Shown here one piece after another: positions 12,972-26,321 of a stretch of 64,000 bases of DNA. Where the stretch lies: positions 24,572,478-24,636,477 of the forward strand of contig NC_051444.1 of NCBI RefSeq assembly GCF_001649575.2. The letters run 5' to 3'. The notes under the pieces are model-generated. The model saw only the letters and a list, made by a program, of their open reading frames with translations, searched no databases and had not been told where the DNA came from. The DNA is from Kryptolebias marmoratus (Eukaryota; Chordata; Actinopteri; Cyprinodontiformes; Rivulidae). A program made the translations under genes and the position numbers. Positions within the stretch are counted from its first letter, which is position 1; each line of letters starts with the position of its first letter.

Positions 12972-13949
12972 TGAAAGCAGAAAAAACGTACAGAAGAAAC
13001 TATACACAGGAAAACAATTTAATGCTGACTCAGCAGTCACACATTTAATGAACTCCGTGTAAATCATTCAGCTCCGGAAATGCTGAAATGTAGAATTTAT
13101 GAACTGATGACACAGATGAGCTTCTCGGTGGCCCATTTTTTCCCTGGACGTTTTTTTTTTTCTTAAACAAATAAAATAATAATGAATAAAACAAATAGAC
13201 CGGCTGCTGGATGTAGTATCCATGTGTGAGATTGGTATAATTCACTTAATTTAACACTTGGCAAAGAACGCAATAAGCATATTTTCTAACCACTGAACTT
13301 CGTCTTTAAACGTAAACAGCCACATTACCACCATTCAACGCATAATGTGTATGTTTATTCAGTGAATAAACCATTTAAAAGAGAATTCATCATCAACTAC
13401 ACTTTACTGGGAGGAAGAGCTCTCACTTCTCTTCATCACATTTCCATATTAGCCCCGGGACAGAGTGCAGGCACTTAGAGAAAGAGAGAGATGTGCTCCC
13501 TATTTTGTCAGTATTGTGACACTAAATTATTTCTCTCTGCATCAGCTTGGCAGAAATACAGTCAGGCTGCTTGCTGTACACAGATGGGCTTGTCTCGTGG
13601 TGATAAAGGACATCTTTTAATGCAGATAGGAGGGGAAGGTCAGTCAGAGAGCGCTTCCCCTGCCAAGGTTAACGTCCTGTTTAACAATGTGAACAAAAGC
13701 ACCAGAATCGATCGGTTTCTTGCTGGCCACTCCCCCACACCGTGTTTCATGAAATTCAGCAAAAAAGGAGACAGAAAAATGCAGCATTGGTTTTGTTAGG
13801 CTCACCAAAGCCCACCAGCTTTATAACACCACATGAGAAAATTCATTTTGGTCCTCCCTCATTGAAAAGTCTAACCTATGCTGTAACAAACTGCCTATAA
13901 AGTTTTGCAAAACGACCATTTTTGTAAAACTAAATTACTAAATTACAGC
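12972..13949. other. Unique-looking stretch, no gene seen
   Basis: The 102-codon frame at 13491-13799 (+) has no recognisable family and I treat it as chance. No repeat ends are visible. Confidence 0.5.
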
Positions 13950-14518
13950 ATATTACTAGATAGTTTTATAAGTTTTTATCAGCTTCGTCAAATATCAAAG
14001 CTCAAACCAATCCTAACAAGATCTGACCTTGAGAAATTAATCCACGCTTTTATTACAGCTCGTCTCGACTACTGTAATTCACTGTATGTAGGCATTAGCC
14101 AGACCTCTCTAGCCCGTCTGCAGCTTGTTCAGAACTCTGCTGCTCGTTTGTTAACTCGGACCCGTAGGCGCGAGCACATTACTCCTATCTTAGCGTCCCT
14201 TCATTGGCTCCCTGTGCACTACAGAATTAATTTTAAACTCCTGTTATTTGTTTTTAAATGCTTGAACAGCTTGGCCCCACCATATCTATCTGAGCTGCTT
14301 CAGCCTTACTGCCTGCCCCGTCCCCTAGATCAGCTGATCAGTCACTGCTGACAGTCCCCAAAAGTAGGCTGAAACTCAGAGGAGACAGAGCATTTGCTGT
14401 TGCTGCTCCCAAGCTCTGGAACAATTTACCCCTGAGTGTCAGACAGGCCTCCTCTCTTCCTGTTTTTAAATCTCTTTTAAAAACACACTTTTATACTTTG
14501 GCTTTTAACACACCGTGA
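13950..14518 (+). pseudogene. L2-type reverse transcriptase, C-terminal fragment with one frameshift
   Basis: The translation contains the thumb and C-terminal words typical of CR1/L2-group LINE proteins: LDYCNSLY, LQLVQNSAARLL, then ILASLHWLPV and PYLSELL. The frame closes at about 14349, but the next frame carries straight on with TVPKSRLKLRGDRAFA and APKLWNNLPL and ends at TGA 14516-14518. One missing base near 14326-14327 accounts for the break. The N-terminal endonuclease and the catalytic palm are absent because of 5' truncation. In a complete LINE this protein does target-primed reverse transcription. This copy cannot be functional. Confidence 0.88.
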
Positions 14519-14727
14519 TTTTTGTCTTTCTTGGCACCTAAAACATACCTGCTGTGAACCCGTATGTGTATGTCTCTTTTTATCTATTTATCTTTTTTAT
14601 CTCTTTATTTGTTTTATCTATTTCCTTTTTACTGTTTTTTTTTCTATCTATTGTACAGCACTTTGGCTACCCCTGTGGTTTTTAAAATGTGCTATATAAA
14701 TAAAGTTGATTGATTGATTGATTGATA
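13950..14727 (+). mobile_element. LINE 3' end, CR1/L2 group
   Basis: A 5'-truncated non-LTR retrotransposon: the C-terminal part of the reverse transcriptase protein, then a 3' UTR of about 200 bp ending in GCTATATAAATAAAG and a TTGA/ATTG tetranucleotide tail (about 14706-14727). That ending is the usual 3' terminus of fish L2-type LINEs, where short terminal repeats replace a poly(A) tail. A reversed family A copy begins some 18 bp downstream. Of the LINE fragments here it is the best preserved, so it may be the younger insertion. Confidence 0.88.
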
Positions 14728-14744
14728 GATACACTTTACAGGCG

Positions 14745-15265
14745 TTAGTCTCCGCCAAGGAGGTTAGGTTTTTGGTCGTGTTGGTTGGTTTGTTTGTGGT
14801 TTTAGTTGAAAGTCATTCACAACACACAATCCACAATGCTACTCACTGTGCAGGATCTTAGCTTAACAATGTAGCCTTAACACTTGGAGCTGTTTGCCTG
14901 TCAGCAAAATATCTCACAGACCACTGGATGGGTTTTAATGAAACTTTCAGAAAGTAATCACTGGATGAACATCAACAACTGATTAACTTTTGCTGTCAGT
15001 CAAAGATGTCTGCCAAAGCTAATCAACATTAGCCAATGCAAAAATGGCTACAAGTCAGTCAATTTTACAGATATTGAGCTAAAAATGGAGGTGGTAGTAG
15101 CTGAGAGTCATTAACAACACATATTCTGAGCATGACATCTTGTGATTTTCCCCGACGTTGTAAGATCAAAGCATTATTTTCAAGGTTCCACCAAAAGAGT
15201 GTTTCTCGACACAAGACAATCTTAGTTTAGATTTATAGTTCCTACAGTAATACAAGGCCAAAGAC
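14745..15265 (-). repeat. Dispersed repeat family A, reverse copy with hairpin terminus
   Basis: On the + strand it begins with a short stem (CTCC-GCCAA-GGAG at 14750-14762), then TTTTTGGTCGTG and a TTGGTTTGTTTG run, then the family A boxes in reverse order. The AGTCATT box recurs at 14811 and 15106, so two partial units are present. The hairpin terminus is the same as in the family B copy at 59.47 kb. Confidence 0.82.
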
Positions 15266-17879
15266 TGTAGAATTGACAGTAATTTGTTTCAGTGTGTAGA
15301 ATCAGTGGCTGTTCTGGCCACAGTTGGAGCTCGACGCTGCGCCAGGGCTTCGGTCGGCTTTTCCTTCAACATGTCGCCCCGCTGTAAGGGCGCTCTTCAT
15401 CTCTACAAGTCTCTGCAAGTGTTCTAAAACGAATAAGTGCTGAGTAATTGCAGTCGACAGATCTGAATCACGGAGTCCTAAATATTCATGAAGGACACTT
15501 GAAGACCAGATGTGCTGATGTGACGAGCAGCTCCAAGTGAAAACAGCAGATATCTGCTCAGCTGGAAGAGATTTATTTTATAGGTGAGTCGTTTGTCTGT
15601 TTTAAGGTCGCCATAAAAAAGTTAAGACACTGGACTTTTGGTGTGGGCCCACCTGGAAGTCGGGGCATAAAATGATTTGAATAATGACGGATTTTTAGTG
15701 AGATTTAATGCGAGCCAAGAGTCGGCTGATTAGTTTAATCCCACCGGATTACGGTTTGACTTCCTCGTCTGTTCATTTGTGGTCACGTGAGAAAAGATGG
15801 AGGGAGTTTAACCAGAACTGCCTTTGAAAATGAGACTATCCACATAATGTGTCTAAGATACGGAGGATTTTTCAGTCTTAGAATACAGAAATTGGATGTT
15901 AACCTTTTCACAAGCGAGAGCCTCCTGCCGGTTCGCCGACTACAGATGGAGACCTGCTCCACCAACCGATGTAGAGAGGAAACATCGCTCCATGCATCTA
16001 ATTGGCAGAGTGGTGTCATGAGGGAGGTTTAGTTCAGGGTGCAGTGGAGTCCCAAGAGGAATGCACAAACCGCAAAGGGACACTGAATACAGACATCAGA
16101 TCTATCTGCAGCTGCAGAAGGAGATACTAAAGGGACCAAACAGGAAGAGGGGGAAAAAAAAACCTGTGATGGAAATGAAAACAAAGTGAATGTTGGTTAT
16201 CAATAGTTCTCAGGACTCAGTGGAAAAAGACAAAATATAGCTCGGGATCTCTTTTTGTTTGACAGAACAATAAAGAAGCTCCTTTGATTGATTTCCTTCT
16301 GTGGGAATCATTCAGAAAACTTTGCTGTGAGACATTTTCAGTCTAAATCAGAAAAAAAAAAAGATGTAGGATGGGTAAAAATCCTCAGTAAAACGCCAAG
16401 AAATAGCAAGGTGGTGTAAGTAATGTCAGTTTAAAGAGACACAGAACTTTGTTCTGATACATGATTGTGATGTTCCCATCGTGTTTGGTTTTATTCTCTG
16501 TACAAAAGGGCCTTTTTCGTGATATTCTCTCAAAGATCTCTATTATTCTGTGAAGAATCTGAGCTGCACTTGCGGTAGTGTCAGAAAGTGTTTCCAATTG
16601 TGGGGCCTCTTTTTTTTTTTGTAAAATAGAGCAAGGCATGTCATTTTTTTTAAAATTGTACTTTTTACCCTTCAGCAGAGCACAAAGTTTCAGACTCACA
16701 CACCATGACAATAGATCTGGAAGAGAGAGATGTTCTATGTTAATGAGACAGAAAAAACAAAACAGATTTACGTTTATCGCATTCACCTGAGTATATCAAA
16801 CGTACATTAAACTTTGTAAACCCTGCCACTGAATGGGGTGGACATTTTTCCCCTTTTAGTTTCACCATATGTTACACAAACAGTTGATTTGTCCATTGCT
16901 TCTCTTTATAATTCAAGAGGTAAAAGAACACCACTGACATGACATTTTTATTGCACAATGAAGAAATACACTGTAAAAACAATACATGTATAGTCAGAGG
17001 CACGGTGATAAAGTTCAACACAGAAAAAGTGTCGTCTAGAGGAAATCCAGTCAATTCACAGAAAAAAGAAAAAAATGAAACGATAAATCAGGGCCTGAGA
17101 TGCTAACAACAATCTAAAAACATTGGATTCCGCTGCATCATCCGGTGTCTGCAAAAGAGCTAAACTGATGACCGTACCAGGAAAGATCAATTGATCTGAA
17201 AATAAATAAAACCAGGCAAAGTCATGCAAGGCCCGGAGCACAGGACGAAACAGTTTCACCATTATTCCTGATGATCCCTCCGCCTTTAATTATCTCCCCA
17301 CAGGCTCAGTTTTTCAGTTTGACTAAGTCAAGCCTAAAGACAAATACTTTTGTTTTTAGTCTACACTCTACAGATTTATTTAGAGGTTAAACAAACTTGT
17401 TGCTTTACTAATATAGAAACAAATGTTTCACTTGGAGATGGAATTTATTAAAGCTTTTTTTTGCTCATCTTTGGCCAATAAGGCTGCCTATGATAGAGTA
17501 CTAGAGAAAACTCTGTTAGGGAGACACTTAGTAACTGAGCACATCTTTTTTTTTTTTGCCTTGGCTCAAATTATATGATCAAAATCTTGTTCTGGTGTTC
17601 ACTCAGCTTATCTGTCCCCTTGGGTGTGAGGGCTAAACTGAGCTGCAGTACTGGAGTTCCTGCGAAATGTCCTGGAGAGCAAGTTGGCTTTCAGCAAGAC
17701 AAGGTTTAAGTACATTGTATCCTGATTTATTTTTTTCTCTATAATTCCACAGATGTCTTTAAATGTCTTTCACTGATGAAGCCTGGTGTTTTCGAATTTC
17801 CACTTCTCTCTTGCTCATAGCAAGAAACATTACACATTTGTCATCGCCGGTGGCTAAAAGATAAAACGTGGGCGATAAT
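15266..17879. other. Unique-looking stretch, no gene seen
   Basis: Includes an 81-codon frame at 15787-16032 (+) and a 133-codon frame at 16385-16786 (-). Neither has a recognisable domain. About 15330-15600 is less AT-rich and repeat-free. There is no clear exon structure. Confidence 0.5.
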
Positions 17880-18215
17880 GTTTTTGCCTGTGACTGTGTG
17901 TTTGTCAGTGTTTGCAAAATCTCCCATGAGCCACTGAATGGATCCTAATGAAACTTTCAGAAAGTAATCACTGGGTAGACGTCTATAACTCCATGACTAA
18001 TTAGCTTTAGCAAACACAAAAATGGATATGACTCAGTCGATTTGGCTGATGTGTGGCAGAAGCTTAAAATCATCACCATCGCATATTCTGCTAACAGATC
18101 GCACCAGACCTTTTTCATAACATATGACAAATTGTATATTATTGTTTTCAACGTTTTACCAAAACGGCTATAAAGGCATCATTTTTCAAAAGAAAATCTT
18201 TGTTTAAAACTCTGA
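17880..18215 (-). repeat. Dispersed repeat family A, reverse copy
   Basis: The boxes GCAAAATCTCCCATGAG, GAAACTTTCAGAAAGTAATCA, AAAAATGGATATGACTCAGT and TTTACCAAAACGGCTATAA follow in the reversed family A order. Strongly diverged, one unit only. Confidence 0.8.
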
Positions 18216-20269
18216 CTTAAATTCAACATCTATTCAGGCGTAATCCCCAAGACATGTAAACTAACATTATACATCCGTTTCTAAATGAAATAATTCAAAC
18301 CCATTTTTAATTTTGAAGATTTAACCTTTATATGATGGCAAGCAATCACGTGACAGCCCATTCCTTCAGGAAAAGGTTTATCCAAATGTATAATCAAAAT
18401 GCAAAAGCAATGTGGAGAAATTTGAGAACTATTAACTTTTTGTGAGTTGTGTTGTTTTGTATAGAGCAGGTTTAATGCAATGTGATTCCCACATGGAAAC
18501 AAGCTCTTATTAATAATTTAGCTGAAGCATTTATTATTCTCTAACTCACATCCAAGTTAAAAAGTTAAAAACTGGAAGAGATTATAGCTTCATACTCCAA
18601 CTATAGACGTAATAGGTGTTGGTGTAACCCTACCGTTCATCCCTCCTACATGCACAAGTATTCTTAAAGGTGTGATTATTGTACTTGCCAAGAAATAACT
18701 TAAATATAACATATTTACAGCCCAAAAATACGCAGTGATGCATAAGAATCTAAGAGTTTTAAAAGATACACATAGGCGTGCAAAAACCCCAAAGCACGGG
18801 GAATGTAATAATTTATAATTCTGAGGGCTTTATTGTGGTTTCAATACCATTTTAACACTTTCTGGAGAATGTCTGCAGGATGTGTTACAAGAAGAAAAGC
18901 TTCCCACAAAGACAGCGATAAAATCAGAGCTAATATTACCCTGCTTTATCAGATACAGAGAATCATCCGTTACCTGCTGAAGGCCTGTGAGCTCAGCTAC
19001 ACTTTTGATTTGCCTCCAATTTAATGCAGCGTCCAGTACCATATATATATATTTCTTTTCAGTGAGGGAGCACTTGATAAGCTTTACACAAACTTTCAAA
19101 TTTATTCCAAAAAATGCTGTTTTACGCATTAGAAAAATGCCTTTATAGTGTAAAATACAGCAAAAGAACAATGCGTCCTGTTTACTAAGAGTTGGGGTGA
19201 GAAATAATTCTGTGCTGTCTGTAAACTGAGCGAACACAGTCGGGCGGCAGCACAATACGTATGAAATGAAACCCAAAAGCACAATCACTAAAGAAAACCC
19301 TCTCGGCTTGGCTTTTCCTGACAACATCCCCACGTTTGCCTTCGCACTTTCCTATAATTTGTCATGTTAATCACACATGTGCAGCATCTCTGCCAGAAGA
19401 GCTTGCGAAGCACTTTCACCACCGTCAAGAACAGTTTAATTAGATGAAGCCAACAGCTTTGACTTTTTAACAATTGTGATCAGTGCCGACTTCCTGCAGT
19501 TACAATCGTTCCAAATCACAGCCAGACCGAAATGCATTTGCATGCATTTACAGGTTTTCACAGCACAGTGCCCACTTGACATGGCTGGTTACCGATGAGT
19601 GCTTTTAATTCTGCGTATTTTATCAAAAAAAAAACAATAGTTATTGTTGTTGATGTTTTTTTTTCTAGAGTAGAGAGTTTTAAGAAGACCTTGAAGGAGT
19701 TCAGCATGCTTTTCACACTGCCTTGTTGAACAGGTTTTAGTATTAATTTGTTTCACGTGCTCGAGCTCAAGTTTCTTTCTTATTTTCACTGAACAGTGCA
19801 ACAGATTTCATGTGAAGCTCATTCATTTTTTCACAACTTTCCTTCCTTTTTTCACAAGATTTTATTAAATTTGACCTTCCTGTGACAGTTTGTGTAACCT
19901 TTGGGGTACTGCGGATAATAAAATCCTTCAACAAACATCTTGAAAAAAAAAATTCAGTTGATTAGTCGCATCATTTTAGTCACAGCTCAGCGACGGTCTG
20001 CTCCGGCTCTGCTTTGTTTGCCCTTTGAGACTTTTTTTTAATCTGCCCGCTTCCTCTTCATACTTTACCATAACATGCAGACACTTTTCCAACTTTTACA
20101 CGTAAACTGCGGCGACAGGGTGCAAAAACGCAGCCCCGCTTTTTAGTTGGCTGTAAAAAGTAGAGCCTTTTATTAACGCTGATAAAAAATTCTGTCTTCT
20201 TATCGACAGGGGGAAACTGAGAGATGGGAGGGTTGTGCTGCATCGCTGCTTCGAATAAGGACGCTGTTG
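18216..20269. other. Unique-looking stretch, no gene seen
   Basis: Open frames here, including a 167-codon reverse frame at 18830-19333, look accidental. About 19050-19560 is repeat-free with mixed composition, and an octamer-like ATTTGCAT lies at 19536-19543. No transposon features. Confidence 0.5.
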
Positions 20270-20880
20270 GCAAGACGGGCAGAGACGAGGGGAGAAAGGG
20301 GGATGATTGGGATGCAGAGGGGGGGACGATGGAGACAGGGGGACATCTGAATTAAAGGGAAACCAAACAGAGGCATAATGGGTCTGGACACCAAGAGGGT
20401 CAGTGGGTGTTGTATAAGGGAAAGCAATGAGAGATGAAACCGGGAAGAACTCTAACTACTACAGAGTCAGAGAGGGAGAGATGGACAGATGGAGAGAATT
20501 GATAGAGTCAATGGGGAGGCTGGGTTTGTCTTCGTTGCCCTTGTTTGGTTCAGTTGTTGCTGTATGGAGGAAGAGGAAAGAGAGACTGCAGTGTGGTGCA
20601 GCAGAGTCTGAATATTTAGGATCCACAAACTGGGGGGTGGGGGTGGGGGGTGAATTGCCTGTACACCTTGGGATCTGTGCTGAATGCAGGTAGAATGATG
20701 CGGAGCCAGAGCAGCTGATGGACGAGGCAGAATGAAAAAAAATAAAATAAAAGAAGCCTTGGGTGGAGTTTGGCTGGGGATGTGTAACAGGAGAGTGAGG
20801 GAGCAGCGGAGACGTGCAGATTTCGGAAGCAGGTGGGGGAACTGCAGGAGGTGAGGGGTAAGGCAAAAAAAAAAAAATGT
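20270..20880. other. Purine-rich (GA/G) strand-asymmetric block
   Basis: The + strand is dominated by G and A for about 600 bp, with GGGGGGACG near 20320 and a G6-T-G5-T-G6 run at 20632-20650. This asymmetry gives Pro/Ser-rich reverse frames (20459-20866, 20616-20906) that are compositional, not genes. Confidence 0.7.
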
Positions 20881-22674
20881 TGTGGCAGGGCTGTGCTATG
20901 AATCACCTTGATGATGCTTTAATAACCCAATCAAGCTTTCTTGTGGAAAATATTCGTCTTGATGGAATTAAAAATAAATACAATCGATGAGGCCATTTAG
21001 TTTGTTTACACTTTTAATTTGCACCTTTTAACCTTGTCTAGATTCTTCATGAGTGCCTTTTAGGATACAGCACAATTATACATTCAAACACAGCTTTTTA
21101 AAACCCCATTAGCAGGCCTTTTTTGTCCCCTCCACAATCAGGCACTGATTAGCATTTGTAGGATAAATGCAGGGTTTGGGGTTTGCTTGAAGATTCAAGA
21201 ATGGAAAGCAAAATCCCAAAATTCCAGCTAGAGACAGCCACTCTATCATTAGAGCACAGCTATTGAGCATTCATTTTATGTAAAACAATGTATAAAATGT
21301 AGCTTCACATTTACATTTCATTACCGATACTTTTAACAATGCTCACTGGAGCCTGAAAAAAAAAAAACAACCTGCTGTAGGAATAAAAAATCTAAAATCT
21401 TTCCCCACCCTGTTTTCAGGGGGTGACAGGTCTGCATTGCAGGTGGACCAGTTTATCACCAGGACTCTTTTACTACACATCCATGCTGTTGCAATATACG
21501 GAAAGCGTGGTCTGCCACTGTCTTGCAAAGCCCTTTGTGAGAAAGATACCCTGGAAAGCACTATATGTCGCTCCTTTAATCATGACTTCAGAGAGCCTGC
21601 CCATATGCACGAATATTCAGCCGTAGCACCCTGGGATAGAATTTTTTAAAAAGTACTCTCTTTGGTCACTTTCAACACATATTTTGTTGTCCATGTGTAT
21701 TTTTTTTTCCAGAAAATACTAATTTTAAAGGACTTACAAAGTCTTGAGAAAATTCTTCACGTACAGATTCTTGATCTTACCCTTTGCTTTGGTTTTCAAC
21801 ATGCAGTGTTTATTCAAAGCATCAATTTTTGATGTTCAGTGGGTGATGTAATCATTAGGGGACACAACAATGGCAATGCTGTGCCATGGCAAATTGTACT
21901 TTTGGTGCTAAAACGTTCAAATTTATTGCCAGACAAAGATGTTTTTGTACCTTAAGTGATGTAAAGGCGATAAAACTATTACTTTTCTCCTTTCAAGAGC
22001 TGGCACTACTTCTTGAAGCCCTTTTGGAAAGCCTGTGACATACATTGGTTAAAACACAGGGATGAAGTACCTTTCTCAACACTCTCTTCAGTGTTTGTGT
22101 CAGCTGCTGTGGTGTGTAACCGTTCTGAAATCAAAGGAAAAGCTTTACGCTATCATGCAAACATGAATAGTTAATACCAGTCAAAGCATGCTTTACTCCA
22201 TACATTAACACAAGCAGCAAACTGAGCTCACACTAGCATAATTGAGTTTAGTCCAAAAATACTTGACTGGGAGTTTTTTCTGGTTGCATTTCTGCAGTAT
22301 AAAACATTTTTTGTGACGCCGTTCTTGCAGCGACTAGCACACTGAGATTCTAACCATGCTAATGGCTAAAGAATTACACAATCAAATTATTTCTCAAATG
22401 CTCACATTTCTCTTTTTTCTTGTCTGGCAACAATAGTTAGTGCAGTGCCCACAGGAATAAATCTTTTTTCATTTGGCTCATAGTATTTAAGGTTTGCTGG
22501 GGGTCAGAGCAACGATAGCTGCTGCTCTGAGGTACAGGTAGCACAAAGAGATTTATTTGCAAAGTTTGACTTTTGGGTCTTGCTCAGCAATGACATCTGA
22601 GCCGGCTGCAAATCTTAGCTGCACTCTGAAGGTCACAGCAGTGTGTTCATTACACGAGACAAAAAGCACTGATC
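20881..22674. other. Unique-looking stretch, no gene seen
   Basis: AT-rich and repeat-free apart from an A run near 21358-21367. About 20990-21230 and 21420-21640 have the mixed composition of possible conserved non-coding DNA. Nothing else supportable. Confidence 0.45.
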
Positions 22675-23076
22675 TAACTGACTGAAAAAAACGAGATCCT
22701 GGATACAAGCAGCTGAAATGAACTTCCTCCGTAGGGTGGCCATGCGGCTCAGTCTTGGGGATAAGGTGAGGAGCTCCAGCATCTGGGGGGAGCTCGGAGT
22801 AGGACTGCTGCTCCTCTGTATCGAAAGGATTTAGCTGTGGTGGTTCGTGCATCTGGTTAGGACGTGAATCCTATTGGGAGGAGACCCCAAGGCAGACCCA
22901 GAACTCACTAGGTGGATTACTGTATGCATCCTCTCTGGACTGGAAACGCATTGGGATCCCCCAGAAGGAGCTGGGGAGTTGCTGGGAAGATAGTTGCCTG
23001 GGTTTCCCTCCTGGACCTGTTGCCACTGCAACCCGGCCTCGAGCAAGAGTCGGAAAACGGATGGATAGATGGATGA
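22675..23076 (+). mobile_element. RTE/Rex3-like LINE 3' end, old copy
   Basis: Aligns by eye with the better preserved copy at 61694-62129. Shared words in order are ACGAGATCCTGGATACAAG, GCTGAAATGAACTTCCTCC, GGAGCTCGGAGTAG, GCATCTGGTTAGGA and TTGGGATCCCCCAGAAGGAG, ending in ACGGATGGATAGATGGATG. The GGAT-type tail is the usual 3' end of fish RTE/Rex3 elements. Many base changes and frame breaks show this is the older of the two copies. The reverse frames over it (22553-22852, 22831-23101) are antisense shadows. Confidence 0.82.
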
Positions 23077-26000
23077 TTAAACCTTTAGGGTTGTTTTTCA
23101 CAGTGTGAGTTTGATAGCCTTTTGTTTATGTAAAAGGTCTGGAGTCTTACAAAGCTATGTCGCAGCTAAATTAATTCTTTTATTTTCTGCAAAAGCCACC
23201 ACTCTGAAGTGCTTCTGTGAAAATTCAAGTTTTTCTTCCCTCACTTACCAAGTTTACCACGTGTCACCAACACGTCACACGCGATACCTGCCAGGTTAGT
23301 TTGGACCTAGTTTTAGGTAAGTCAAAAACAGACAGCACTCAGTTAGGGCAGTGTTGAATTAGCTGAGTAGAACAAAGAAGTTATATATTTACTTATTATA
23401 TGCAGACTTACCATTTGGCAAATATAAACAGATTTAAGATACTAGCGGCCTCATAAAAATAAAATAAAAACTAATAAACTGAGAGTATAGATTTTATTTT
23501 TTCATTTGTGTTGTTATATATGCGTTTAAAATTCTTTTAAGGCTTTTGGTTTTTCGTGTGCCACTCGAGGATTATCAGCGTCTGCCATATAGCCACCCCT
23601 CTGGAAGCTTTTTGGAGGCGTCCCTGCAACAGGGGATGGAGAATAACCTGGCAGGTCAGACTTACATGTGGCAGTAAACTATTATAAGTTACAAGTAGGT
23701 CTTGGGTTGAAAAACAATGACAAGTTAGGGAGATGGAGGGAAGTTAGAGAAGAGTTTTGCCTTAGGCCACAAAATGACTAAACCCACCTCTGGTTTTATG
23801 CAGATATGTTATGTTATGTTGTTATATGTTACTACAATTATTCATTTTTGATTTTGTCTTGAAAAAATTCTGAAGTACGACTATAAAATGCTAACGCAAA
23901 TATTTTCAAACACAGCTCACGTTTACTGTGCAGACTGGTATTGTCTTTGATGTCCTGTCCATCTGGGTTTGGAAAGCGTTTCCAAAATCCCCTTAAAGCT
24001 AAAAATAAGTCCTGAAATGTGACAGGGTTGTTGTCCTCTCCCTGTGATGAGAAGCGTTCTTAAATTAATCTCATAAAAGAGGGATTGGGATATAAATTCT
24101 CAGCCACCCACTCCTGGTTTTTTATTATTATTTTTTTATAACATCCCTCTGCTCCCTAAATATTTCTGTACAGTCCCTAACATTATGATCACATTGCATG
24201 CTGCTCAATATTTTCATCACATTTATCAGGTTTATGCCATCTGGCTATTCGCCCCGTAATGGAATAACGCCAAGGCCTCCAGACATTGCTGCACCTGACA
24301 CGTACTGATCACTCTGTATTCAAGTGTCCTCTGAAGGTATCGGTCCTATCATCCACATCATCACTCCCACTCCGTCCTCTCCGGCCTGGAAACGAGTCCA
24401 AGCGGCTCGGCTTTCCACGCGATGATAGGCTCGCACTAGATTGAGAAATTGCTTCTGTAAGTAGACAAATGCTTGTTCAATCAATCTCACAACAAAGCAG
24501 CAGGGTTTCTGCCTGCATGTTTCCAAGAGGCACCTCAGCTCTGTCCTCTTTTGTAGCTGCCACGATGAAATCCTCCGGGTCTTGTACTGATAAAAGACCA
24601 CTGCCTCCATCTTTTAGATAAGAATAAAGTGCATTCATTCATATTATATCCTCTGCTGCCTTTTATTGAGACAAGCCTCAGTGTTTGGGGGGAAATTGTG
24701 TGGGCACACAGTGGGATATGAAGCGAGACTGCAGGGCGCAGCAGCCTCTGAGACAGCTTTGTTAACTGGTGACAAGATAAACACAAAGACCAAACCCAAG
24801 TGGGCTCATGAAATATGTATCTTTCCAAAGGGATATGGGCCATGTTTATCTTAAAGGCTGCATGCTTTAAGTGCTGAAACACAAGAATCCACCAGTGGCC
24901 TTATTTTTCCCAATTTCTGAGCTGTGGCCATAATGACAAAGTTTTCTGCAAGCTGGTTGTTTACTTCGGCAATTACATCTGACGCTGCCTTATGCAATCC
25001 CTGTGGTTTGATGGATTTCTGTGGATTTCCTGCTGATTCTTTATGAGATAGGGCAAAAATACAGATAACTCTTGATCCTATTTCATTTAGTGAACCCATA
25101 ACTACAAAAAAAAAAAAAGCAGAAGAAAAAAAGATTGCATGTGGGTATTTAAAAAGTGGAAAATGAAAAATATCCCAATGACTAGAGCCAGACTTTCAAC
25201 ATTTCAAACCACAAACAAGTAACTTTCAGTAAAATATTAGCTTTGACGTGTAAAGTTAGTAAAAAAATTGCTACCTTGTTTTCTCTGACATATGCAAGTA
25301 AAATAAGATAAAATACAGAGGAAGGCTTTTCCTCCGAGTGATTTTCACTTGCCAAATAAGATAAAAATATGTCTGAAAATGTGGTTTTTTTTTTTTCAAA
25401 TCATAAATATAGTTCCAATTGATACAGCTAAAAGCACACACACACAAAAAAAATCCCTGCACTTATGTACCATCTGTCACGCCTTCAAGGTTCCCACATG
25501 GCTCGCTGATTGCTTGAGCAGTAGCTCAAGATGACTAGTTTTAATTATAAATCAGTTTTTTATTATTTTTAAACGTCTGGGAAACCAATTAAAGGATGTG
25601 ATGCACAGCCCCGTCCTCTGATGCCGTACTTGCCTGTGCGTGTATCCTCCCAACAGTCTTTCACACATTGCATGCATGTAGAGTGATATTCTGACTAACA
25701 GCCTGATTCTTATAAGGACAATATTCTGATCATGGTTTTACATGAGCTGCATAAAGTATATTCTATTTGTATTCTCATTTCTGCAGAGCAACATCTGACT
25801 GATAACTTTGCACCCTTCTATCCACTGCCATGTTTGCCCCCATGTAAATATTTATTAACACATTTATATCTTTCAGAAACGCAGAGTGTTACTCAGTTTT
25901 CTTCCTGAGCTGAAAGGTGTATCTTGTTTTTATCTGCAGGCTCTCTGGTTTCAACTCTGCTGAAGCAAAAATTATGCATTTTAAAGCTGCTGTGTGTGTC

Positions 26001-26321
26001 CCAAGCTGAAGTGAAAACTGGTAGGACATAACAGTCTGATAAAGACGTATAAATACATAATACAACTGTAATCGGCTTACTCCTTACAGCTTCATTTCAT
26101 TTACTGCTTGCTCCGGACATGATCTTGTGTTAATATCAGAAAATGGTGTTTATAAGGCAGTTTCGTATTCAGAGTATGATTTAAAATGGGTATCAGGATA
26201 TTGCTGTGTTTGTTGCAATCGACCAGCATAATGTCCTCATACCAAAACTTAATCGGAGTTATTTTCTCAGTAAAGATTTTATTATCTCACGTTAGTTTGG
26301 TCCTAATTCTGGAATAAAAAA
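23077..26321. other. Long unique-looking stretch, no gene seen
   Basis: More than 3 kb without a recognisable transposon. The sub-blocks 24180-24380, 24620-24860 and 25600-25900 have mixed composition and no repeats. A TATGTTATGTTGTTATATGTTA-like stutter lies near 23806-23830, and an ACACACAC stretch near 25435-25445. Frames are accidental. Confidence 0.45.

Noticed and set aside
18830..19333. 167-codon open frame (-)
   Set aside because: Longest open frame in the window, but no family resemblance and ordinary composition for noncoding DNA.
19536..19543. Octamer ATTTGCAT as a regulatory site
   Set aside because: A single 8-mer in 64 kb of AT-rich DNA is expected by chance.
20459..20906. Pro/Ser-rich reverse frames
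   Set aside because: Produced by the purine-rich strand bias; two overlapping frames look equally 'protein-like'.
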